Assembly: GCA_031763025.1 (NCBI GenBank)
Contig: JASSKH010000026.1
Span: forward strand, 9,474,408 to 9,538,407
Direction of reading: 5' to 3'
DNA: 64,000 nt
Origin: Macrocystis pyrifera
Lineage: Eukaryota; Sar; Phaeophyceae; Laminariales; Laminariaceae
Shown here piece after piece: positions 12,061-23,200 of the stretch. Below the pieces are notes generated by a model. The model had not been told where the DNA came from. It was given only the letters and a program-made list of their open reading frames with translations, and did no database searches. The translations under genes were made by a program, and so were the position numbers. The stretch's first letter is position 1. Each line of letters opens with the position of its first letter.

Positions 12061-14100
12061 GGTTTGCAGGGTGTGAGGTTTGAAAAGCGATGTCTACGCA
12101 GTGTGATAGGGCAACAAGCACCCGGCACGGGATGCTGGGAAGGTCGGGACTAACATCATCTTGATGCTACATGTAGGGGGGCATTGATGTCGCCGAGCAA
12201 GCGTACTTCGTACGTACATTTTTTTATGAATAATCTTCAATCGGCACCTATTTTTTCCCGCCGGCAAGACGTGTGTGTAAGGAAATAGACGGGTCAGGGG
12301 GTAAAAACAAAAATAGCCCTGCGATAGTCTACGACAGCACCAAAAACACGACGTTTACAGCATGGTAATCTACATCCACGGACAAATTTCGTGCACATGG
12401 TGCGGCATGCTGGGTAATGTATCTGCGGAGCGCACCCGTACGAAGTACGAGTTTCATTTACAGCCAAGCTCCTCGCTTCACCACCGCGCTACTTTTTCGA
12501 CTTCCTTATGCCCCGTAGAGCCGTGTGATCGCGGGCCGGCCCGCTGCCGCTTCGACGCAACACAGGAAACAGTGCGATCAATAGTAGCACTCTACTACGT
12601 GGGGGCGAAAGTAGTAATCAGAACCCATGATGGACCCTCTGATGTTTACCCACCATATTTTGTTATGAGTACTATCTTCCCCCGAAATATTACGAGTGGG
12701 CTAATGTTATAATCAGAACCCACGATGGACCCGAAAACAAGGTATCCTCCTATGTTTAGGCACAAACTTTGGTTCAGAGTGCTAGATTACGTTTATATTA
12801 CAGTCGTGTGAACCCTTGCGGCCCTTCAGAAGGTATAAAGGGCGGCACAAAACGACGACTACAGCGTTGATCACAGGAAGCAGCCCACGTATGGTAGTCT
12901 GCCTGGTCGGTCTGCCGGAAGAGAGGGTGGCATTACACATCCGTACTGAACTACACGGCCCGCGCGCTGCACGGCACTACTGCTCTACGAGCGTAAAATC
13001 CTTGGCCGCCATTTTTTCGTTCGGCATTCCTGCGCCCCAAACGGATTAATCGATTAATCGCGGTACGCATGCTCCTCCTACTACGTACAGCAGAATAGAT
13101 AGCGAAGGAAACTCCCCTACGAAATGCTACAGAAGACACTCCCCTGAAAAAAATGCTGTTTATACCTGGTATTAAATAATCTCCTTACAGTACTACATAT
13201 AGTGCCTTGATTGACACCTTCCAAAACAAAGTGTTACACAGTGGTGGTAGAAAATTCTGCTATGGACCGGATCCTTCCAACGCCCCTACAACAATACATT
13301 TCCTGTCAATAACTATGCTAGACAAGTTCCTGTGGACGGTTGCACAGGAGACATGCTATTACAAAGGCTACAAGTGCATATCAATAGCGCTATAAATAAC
13401 CACTATATACCTCAAATATTCAGTGAAAATCCGACGATATAATATTGCAGCAGACACCGCCCCTACGGCTATCAAAAGGCACAACCCTACAGCGGAAGGA
13501 TTACTAGCTAGACATATTCCCATGATACAATGAAGTACACACTCTTCTACGAAAAAAGCAGTAGCCGCCTCACACAGCAGTAGACGCTCTTCCGCGAAAC
13601 ATTAGTAGTAGACACTCTCCTACAGAGTAGTATCGACAACGCTAGACACTCTACCATAGCCCATACAGTAGACGCCCCACACAAAAAATACAGTAGACGC
13701 CCTCTTACGATATCCTCATAAAAAATAGCATAATGTTACAGCGTAGACAAATTCTCCATTACTACAGCAGTGTACACGCTCGCCACCCTTCCTACAGAAG
13801 GCGGCAAGGCACCAGAAAGTGTCAAATCACACCAAACAAACCAACCACCCCACACACCGTCACACTACGCTACACCACATCACCCCACGCCACCACCGCC
13901 GTACAACACCACACCACATCATGACACCTACACGACGAGGCGAGTTAAACTAAAAACTGATATTGGGTGGTGGCAATGGTCTATTTTGGTTCTCCGAGAA
14001 AATTTGTTACCTTCCTCTCTTTCTTTCCCCAACTTCCTTGTATCTATATACTTGTTTCTCTCTCTCGCTCTCTCTTCCACTAGCCCCTCCCCCGACTACG

Positions 14101-14145
14101 GCCATGCATGATATCGAGTACACCCCCCCCCCCCCCCCCCCCCCG
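14101..14145 (+). repeat. GGCCATGCATGATATCGAG box followed by poly-C, copy 1
   Basis: The box GGCCATGCATGATATCGAG then TACAC runs straight into a poly-C tract. The same box next to a C (or G) run occurs at 19656-19690, 21463-21490 and 47549-47580. It could be the end of an unrecognised element that carries the homopolymer. Confidence 0.65.
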
Positions 14146-14278
14146 TCTCTCTCGCGCTCCCTCTCTCTCTTCCCCCCCCCCCCCCCCACCCCCGCTTCTT
14201 TAAATGTTCCCTTAATCTCGGCTTCCACTAGTGATAGCTGCCAACGTTAAATAACAAGCCTCCCTCTGGGGGCTAGGC

Positions 14279-17200
14279 TTAGCCGAAAAGGACAGCGTTC
14301 GCCACTTCCGGCTCGTGCGCATCCACCAGTATCTGCACAAGACAACATTATTTGTCAAGGAGGCGGAATCATGTAGGGGACGTCGGAGGCGGGTGTTATG
14401 CACACGTTAGGTATGACAACATACGGACGTGTTCAAGACGGAAACATGTTGTTGATATCGTTATGGCTGTTGTTGTTTTGTTGTGATTTATAGGATTGCT
14501 GTTATTGTTAACCTTGTGGGTGCTGTTGGTTTCGTCCTTGTTGCTGTTGCTGTTGCTGTCGGTGCTGATGTTGTTGTCATTGTCTTCGGCGTGCGCGGGG
14601 TCTCTCACTTGCAACAAACAAAAACAATGCCGAAAACATAACACGTTGAAAAAAAAGTGGGTGCATGATTCGGTGCGAGCCGGAAGTGCGGACCGGCGGC
14701 GGAAAAGGCGGGGAGGACTCAACGCACTGCTGCCACCTCGTTGGCGTACTGCTGCTGCTGCTGTATCGCAGGTGCGCTGCTACAACGATACACACATAGG
14801 ACCGATCAGCTCACCGTAGCTCGGAGCTATTGATAGCTTAACTGTGGGCTAGCTTGATCAATATATGAAAGGTAATACAAGAACCATTTGGAGTCTGATA
14901 TGTATATCAAACGTAGCTTATACTTCTCGGTCAGCGTGGCATGTATCTGCAAGAGCCCCGTTAAATACTTACCAACACGTTAGTCGGGTGTGAGCTACTG
15001 TATATTAGATAGCTTCCTCTACACATGTTTGCTGGGGGGTGAGCTATATTATGGTGACAGATAGCTCTCCTGCACTGCCTGGTATGTTGTGCAACGGTAC
15101 ATAGCGCGCTGTTGTTGATGCTGCTGCTGCTGTGCCGTACCGTACTGGCAGGCTACATACACCCTCGGTCGAGATCGACCGTAAGGAATAATATTCCTAC
15201 CGTACTGGTATCAAATGGGGGTGACAAGGTATATCACACACCCGTGTGACTCGGCCAACCGCGAGGGGTGAAGGGAAAACGAAAATTTAAATCTGTATAA
15301 AACCTCTCGTCGAGCGATCTTTCTGTAACACACAGACGCGACCGCTCGTCGTTTGTACTCTCCACTCTCCCCGTTGTCGAGAAAATTACCTTGGAAATTT
15401 GTACTCGAGAAAATTACATTGGAAATTTGTCCGAGGGGGTGTGCTATCTTTTCACTCTAGGGTGATAGTGCGATAGTGTCATACGGTATAAACTTACATA
15501 AAGGCAGAAGGGAAGGCGGCGGAGCGGCGCAAGGCAGGGAGGAAGCGTGCTGTGCCCTAATCGCGTTATGATACTGTTAACGCGCTGCTACATCGCCAGC
15601 GGACTGCTGCAATATACCAGGTATATGCCGTACCAAAGCGCGCTCCCGACCTTGGTCGGCCTCTACCGCACCGCAAAACAATTCATGCCAGCGAATTACA
15701 GACCGTTCCATCCAACTTCGGAAAACAATCGACCGGGAGGGGGGGGGGGGGGGGGGGGGGCGTGATTCGGCGGACATCACGCAATATCACCACCCACAAG
15801 ATGGGTACTCGTAACATACATACCCTGGGTATAGGGTAAGACGGGTCTGGGAACACACAGAGAGGGCTCACCTCCTCCCCAAGAGTCACGCCGGCCCCCA
15901 AGCCCCTCTCCACTGCGCCTCCCTGTCCGAACGCGCCGGGAAACATCCACAACCATCTCCCACCCCCCCCCCCTCTCCCGCATTCTCTGAGGACGCCCAT
16001 TTCCGATAGGGCCGCTTCGACCAGTCGCGAGCATACATACGACGGCGGGGGCGGTGGTGGTGGCGGCGGGCGGGGTTTCCTGCTTTTCGAAGGCGATAGT
16101 GATCCGAGGATGTCCACCGCACAACTCCCCCCTTGGTCGACGCCGATGGCGGTTGCGGCGGTAGGAGAGCGCGGCGGTGTTGGCGTTGGCGAAGGGTTAC
16201 GACACGAAGGAGGCTTCTTTAGCGCAGGGGTGGGCTCCCTTGGCCACCCCGGGGTGAACGGGAGGGCGATACCGTATGCCTGCTGGTCAAGAACCGTGTG
16301 TGGGGGGATGGGTAGGCGGGCGGGGGCGGGCGAGTGGGGCGGGGATAAAAAAAGAGAGGGGTGGCGTTAAGTTTGGACTGCGGCTCAATCTAAACGTATT
16401 TACCTTCTGTGAGCCTTCTACGAATACTATTACGGGGGACCATAGTAAATTGGACCAAATATTGTTAGTAAAAATAGGGAAATATATAGTTTTTGTGTGA
16501 ACCGCAGGTCCTATTTACTATGGTCCCCCGTAATATTAATACGGAAAATTGTCCCACACTACGTATTTCCAAGCAGTTTCCCCCCCAAAAAAAACGTGTG
16601 GCGAACTTCTAACCCCCAGGGGGGGGTGACGAGGCGCGCCTACGTACGTCCTAGCGAGAGTTCGCTCAACGTGGCGAACGAGGTCATCAGTATCGATCCC
16701 CTGCCATGCCAGCCCGCTGCCCGCTCCTGCCATGACGAAAATGACAGCAACAGAAACAAAACAAACCAAAAAAAGTCAATGACACAAAAACATCAAAAGC
16801 AAACAACACAAACACAGTACGTGAAGAAAAAAAAACGAACTAAAACCACGAACAAAACCAAACGACAAAAAAAAAAAACGACCAAAAACCAACTAAAAAA
16901 AACGTTTGTTTTCAAGACACTTCCCCCTGCGTTTTCTCCCCCGCTCGGCCATCGATCACTAAATTACCCCACAAACTCCCTGACCCCCCTCCCCCCCCCC
17001 CCCCCCAATCCCCACCCCCCTGCTGCTATAGCGGAAAGCGCATCATCACCTTGCCCTCCGCCTGCCTCGCGAAAGCCTCGAGGCGCGACAACGCCTCGGC
17101 CGGGTGGGGACACGACAGTCTCCGAAACGCCATCTTAGATGCGAAACCCTGCTCGTGGTAGCCTCTGACCCGTTCTACCAGCGGGTACAGTCGTACCCCT

Positions 17201-20200
17201 GACGGTGTCGATTCCAGGAGCTCGAGGGGGCGGCTTGGTCCCGTCATTACCACCTTTCGTCGCCACGTAACGAATTTTGTTAGGGGTTGGCGTAAGATGG
17301 GCGGTGGGGCTTTTGCGAAGGAGACCACACTTCGGACAGTCCGTGTACAGATCATGTATAGATCATCTACAGATCATTCCCAGCTCATGATCTAGATCTT
17401 TCAGGGCAGATACATATACCTCTTCCTGATGTGTATGATCCGTATGATCGCGTTGCCGGGTGGGAGCCGTAAATAACCTGCATGATCTAGGACATGTTTC
17501 CTGGGTTGGATCTGTGCTATACAGATCCTGCACAGCATCTCATGACGGCAAGTAAGGAACTGCTAGATGATCTATCTGTCTAACGTGTGAAAGGTACAGA
17601 AACGCACAGCAACAGGCGAAATTCTCCGGGAAAAATGCGTGTTTTTTTGGGTAAAACGCAGACAAAAAATGCTGGAATATTTTCTGTTTTGTTTTTGCGC
17701 TTGTGGGGGGAAACGTGCAGGCAGAGATCTCCGGGTAATTTTCCTAAAAAAATGAAATTCTTTTTGGGATAAAAAACGCGCAGACAGGAACTTCGGGGGA
17801 AAATTCGCGCGTTGACTGCTGTGCTCGAGACAAAAGCATGTGCATTTGAATGCTACATTTAGTACACGAAACCAGTGGATAAAGGTCCAGGAAATTTCCT
17901 GTACGGTAACTATCAATGTTCATGGTGTAGACGGAGGAAAGCGTGTGTGCATATCGTTTCATGTAGTGCCCTTAAGCGATCAGCGTCAACGTAAGCAGAT
18001 TGACCCCTTTACAACTCAATAATACTGCAACCACCTTTCGGGGACAGACTGATATATCCGGGGTTACAGACGGGTTGTTTTCTACAGCTACGAAAGGGGG
18101 TACCGACACTGCTCGAAAAAAAAAAAGAGCTCGGACATTTACAATTGAGATTTTTTCTAGGTTGAGGGTCGGCTGATGTTCGTTGTATTGATGGCTAAAG
18201 TTGGGGGATGAAGACGACAAAATACTCAAGAGCGAACAAACAACATCGAATCAAGCAGTAACACGGTACGTAAAAATAGAGGACTTTGTTTTTTGCTCAT
18301 TTTCGTATTGCGCTTTTTGGTTTACTACTCACCACGCCGACGTGGTCCCATTCCGACCACGACACCCAGCGCTGCAGACGGCTCAGCAGCCCGCGGCACC
18401 GGAACAGAACCACGTCCCCGCCTCGCGCCGCCTGATCAAGGTCAGAAACCCTCTCCACCTTCTGCATCCCCTCTTCCCTCCCCCCCCCCCCTCCCTCCCG
18501 ATTGTCATTCCCCGCCCCCGCTCGTACCGACACCCCCCCCGCCGTTTCCCAAACCGCGTTATCGCGGTCATCGCCGACATGGCGGCCTTTGCTTCCTGCC
18601 AAAGTATTTCCACGATGCTCGCCGCTATCGATGCCACCACCATTGGTGTTGCTTTCTGGCCACCGAACGACTGCCCCTTCTCCGGCGGCGCCATCGTCTC
18701 CATCCATGTCGGAGATGGCCGTGGTGGTGGTGGTGGTGGTGGTAGCAGTGGCGTCGACGGCGGCAGTCTCAGTGGCATCACCTTCCTCGTGCTGGTGCTC
18801 CCCCGAGCCCCCTCCTCCTCCTCCTCCTCCTCTCCCTCCCCCGTCCCCTCCTCCTCGTCCACGCCCCCTCCCTCCTCCTGCACTTCTACCTCCCCTTCCT
18901 CTCTCCCCCCCCCCCCCCCCCCCCCCCCACCTCCTCCTCCCTCCCCCTTTCTCCCTCCTATGCCCACCACGGGACCGTTGGCCCTGGAAGAAAGTTCCGG
19001 TGCCCGTGGGCGTAGTGGCGTGGGCGCAGACAAAAACGCGGCGCCGCTATTGTCGGGCGGAGACAAGAAAAAAAAACGGGGCGAATGGGGTGTGGAGGGC
19101 GTGGCAAGGGGGATGGTGGGGGTGGTGAGGGCGGATGACGAGGAGGGTGGTACGTAGGGGTACATGAGGATGACGACGACGACGATGATGATTGTTCTCG
19201 GCTCATTTCCCTGGAATCTGGCCCGTTGTCACAAAACAGGCTATGGACCGCTATATATAAGCAAAAAAAAGCGCCTCGATGGAACCCAACTATAAGTCGT
19301 CGACTAAATAGTTGTTAGTTGGCACTAGCAGTTGGTTAGGTATTACAGGTAGCTGTGCGCGGCGGTAATCTGAGGATTTTTTTTCCGCGTCTTTGCATCT
19401 GACTCGACGAGGTTTTTGGCTCGACGCGTGTTTTGTTGATGAAATCGATAAAATATTAAGTCAGCTAGTTGGCCCACTTCGCTACCCAACTAATAGCTAA
19501 TAGCTAGCCGCGAAGTGCAGCCAACTCAGAGGCCTAGTGGTAGGGGTGATGGGGAGGGGGTGGGGGTGATGGGGGTGGTGGGGACGTAAGGGATAGAGGG
19601 GGTGGGGCGGGGGGGGGGGGGGGGGGGGGTGAATAGCCTTTCAACTCAGGGGGGGGGGGTGTACTCATTATCATGCATGGCCGTAGTCGTATGACCATAG
19701 ACCCTCACATCTCTACAATGCCGGGACGGAGAACATCGGGTTTTCACCGACCAGGCAGACATTGCTTGCACCAAGCGCGAAGCGCCGTGAGGTGTTGGGC
19801 GAGTCGCATGAAGGATGAGCTGCATCCTACTACGGGGGTCCATAGTTAATAAACCAAATATTGCTAGTAAAAATAGGTAAATATATAGGTTTTATGTATA
19901 CCATAGGTCCTATTAATTATGGACCCCCGTAATACTAAAAACCGCTTTAGAGGCGGATTTTGATGCATATGGATGACAGCATCAATGAATTGATTTAATT
20001 TCTGGTGTGGTCACTTCTATAGACAGCAATGAGTTTACTATGTAACTGTCTCGTGGGTGCCTCACCATATGCACACTGCCTGGTACGTGATACCATCATC
20101 TCCCTTGTGCGGAGTAAAGGCTCTCTCCGCACAAAAATGATCTAACTCGACCGCCAGCCGCTGTAACCGCCAAAACCCCCCCAAAAAACGGTACCCTGGT

Positions 20201-23200
20201 TATCTAGCTCACACAGTGAGAGGCGTGTTCTACAGTGTTGTCGCCAACCGACGCCAACCCAGGGGAGTCGGGGGGGGGGGTGGAGTGTTTCGCCTGACCC
20301 CCCCACCCTACGTCGTTTGGGGTTTGCTATAACATAGAGACGTGATTCAAATGCCGTGTAGGGGAGGAAGGGGGTGCGGGAAAGGTCCTGCCCAGGCAAA
20401 GCAGCGCGCATGCACACATTGCCGCGGTTCAAAACGGCTCCAAAAACGCTTCGCTTTGGAACACCCCAGAAAGCCTCTTCGCTTTCCACAACCTCTTCGA
20501 ACATGTAAAATTCCAACACCTCTCTTCCGTCAAAACATCTTCAAAACATCTTCGCCAACCCTCCAAAATTGAAACTTCGCCGAGGCGCACAGAAGGAGAC
20601 GGCAACCACCACCTATACTTGACCATTGCGGCGTGACGCCCGCGAAGTTTCACTGGCGACAAGACGGACGTGTGTCTATCACGGCGCGATTGAGTGACCA
20701 CGCCAAGCGCGCGTGGACGTTCCTTCAATCAGTAGGGCTGTGAGTTGGGCTGGGTTTCACGGCTTGTTAATAGTTGGATAGCGCGAAGTGAGCCAACTAG
20801 CTGTCTAAAATATCTCATCATTTTTTTTATCAACAACAGCCAGTTACACGCGCCGAGCCAAAAAAACGCGCCCAAGTAACATACAAAAAAGAGAAAAATT
20901 ATTAAATTCACCGCGCGCGAAGAAAACTGTAGTACCTAGCCAACTAATAACTAGTCGGCGACTTGGTCAGTCGACTCACAGCCCTATCAGCAAGGGATGA
21001 CGAAACGCGAAAGCGAAGTAAGCGCGAGCAAGGGTACGAAAAAAAATCATGTTCCTTTCAATTGATGACCTGAATTATTTCCTGGTGCGTTCAATCCGCT
21101 GCGGCGCGATTATCGATTCTCCCACACACGCACACCCCGAGCGTTGAAAAGTTGGAGGGGTCTCCATCAGGAGTAGGAACGGCGCTAGAGTATGATCAGG
21201 GCGATCGGCACTCAAGGGAGGGGACATCGAAGCGCAAACTACCGGCGTTAACAATCACGGTACACGACAGCGTCTTTACTCACCCGGTGGTAGACACGAG
21301 GCCCAAGAAGGACAGCACCGCGGGGTTAGTGACGGCCTCAGGAATCAGCAGGAGGTTCTGGGAGACGGACAAGGATGCCAACGGTGGGGGGAGGGGGGGG
21401 GGGCATGGCCTCAGGAATCAACAGCAGGATGTGGGAGACGATTACAGAGGCCAACCGTGGGGGAGGGTATACTCGATATCATGCATGGCCTTAAAGGGGG
21501 GTGGCCTCAGGAAATCAACAAGACCTTCTGGGAGGTAGGTCAAGAGACCGACGGGGGGGGGGGGGGAGGAAGGGGATTCGTTTAGGCCCATCCTCGCCCC
21601 TTTCTGTAATGGTTTGTTGCTGTCGACAGCAGATGTCTTCGTGCTCTGTCGGCGGCACTCGGTGCCTTCGAGACCATGAACGGGGCGAGGGGCACCCTTT
21701 TCAAACTATTAGAATCAGCATTGACTACATACCTGGTACGTATTATAATGACAACAAAATAAATACCACGTACCAGGTATACGACACGTCTGCAATGTCA
21801 AAGCCTTGAACCTTCGCAGGTAGAAAATAAACCACGCAGAGTAGAAGGTAGTAATAAACAGCAGAAACATCAACAACATCAACAACACCTCCCACAACAA
21901 CAATTAACACTTCCAACACCACCATCAAAGACAACAGCTGCGCGATTCGGGTGTCGTCGAAGCCAACAACAAACTGCAGACGGAAACGGAAGTCTCGTCG
22001 TCCCCCGTTCAAAAAGAAAAGAAGAGGCAACACGAAAAAACGGAGCGGCGTGTCGCATCGTACCGTATCCCATCCCATCGCAACGCACCCTACGCCACCG
22101 CACCCCGTACCGCACCGCACTGTGCCACATCGCATCGAACCGTTGTCCGTCATCCGTCCTCCGTCCTCCGGCATCCACCTTGGCGTGCGTCTGAGTCTGC
22201 GCCAGTGTCTACCGAACAGTTGTCGACACATGCACACAATGCCCCCGCCTCCGCCCCCCCCAGCTCCGCGAACACACGAAAACAGGTGTTGCCCCCCCCC
22301 CCCCGGGTCCCGGGAACGCTCTTACCTGTAGATACGCCTCCAGCTCGCCTCTCCGGAACCGTTCCGCCTTTTCTGGGAAAATTCTCATTAATCCGAATGT
22401 TCGCCTCGGCGGCTTCGGCAGCCTACAGAGGCGCAAAAAACGAAAAAAATGTGCTTCATTTCCTCATTTTTGTTGTTGTTGTTGAAGCAGCAGTAGTAGT
22501 TGCTGTTATCGTCGTTGCTGTATACCACTCCGCCCCGAAATATAGGGAACCGTGTTATAATAAATTAATTACAACACGTCCTCATATCTAGGGACAGAGG
22601 GGTATGGTAGTATTTGTTGTTGTCGCTGCTTGTTGTTGATGTTCATGTGGTTGTTGCTGTTGATGTCCTTGTTGCTTCGTTGCTGCTATCGTAGTTCTCG
22701 CATCAACTACAGCACTCACCATCATCTAGCCCGCGGTCACAAGACAACCCTCCGAAATTCTTGGGGGTGGAAGAAATATATAGCAGACCAGGAAAAATAC
22801 CACGTACGAGTAGAAACAGACAAAGCGAAGAAAACGTCAAAACAGCAGAACGTTACAGAGCTACTTATGCAAAATCTGTAGTTGGGTGTACAAATCGAAA
22901 TAAAGAGAAACTGCTGTAGAAGAAACAAAAACGCCCGACAAGGAAAAAACAAACAAACTTGAAACCATGACAGCTGATGAGTGTGCATTTCCATGGTAAC
23001 CTCCCCGTCCGGATGCCGCCGCGGCCTTCGAACATCCCTCGGAAACCCTCCAAATAAAAATAAATAAATACTCACCTGCCTTTCGAAATCCTCGCTCCCC
23101 CTCCCCGTACTCCCCCGCCCCCCCCTCCGCGCGCCCCCAGCCTCCTCCCAAGCCCCCCCAGCCCCCTGCCCCCCCCCCCCTCTCGCTACCCCCATTGAAC

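Larger units (their letters stand above)
10455..14278. other. Convergent intergenic region
   Basis: This lies between the stop of EAPP (plus) and the stop of the PX/papain-like gene (minus). It holds a SINE-like copy (10495-10848), degenerate tandem repeats (11400-12060), a short direct repeat of CAGAACCCACGATGGACCC type near 12620 and 12714, and a run of AGTAGACACTCT-like degenerate units at 13090-13740. A TC-rich to poly-C stretch lies at 14040-14190. No convincing gene was found. Confidence 0.7.

Noticed and set aside
18201-19157. 318-codon plus-strand open frame rich in Pro/Ser
   Set aside because: It is antisense to the conserved GDVVLFRCRG..WDHVGV exon and its composition comes from C-rich tracts.
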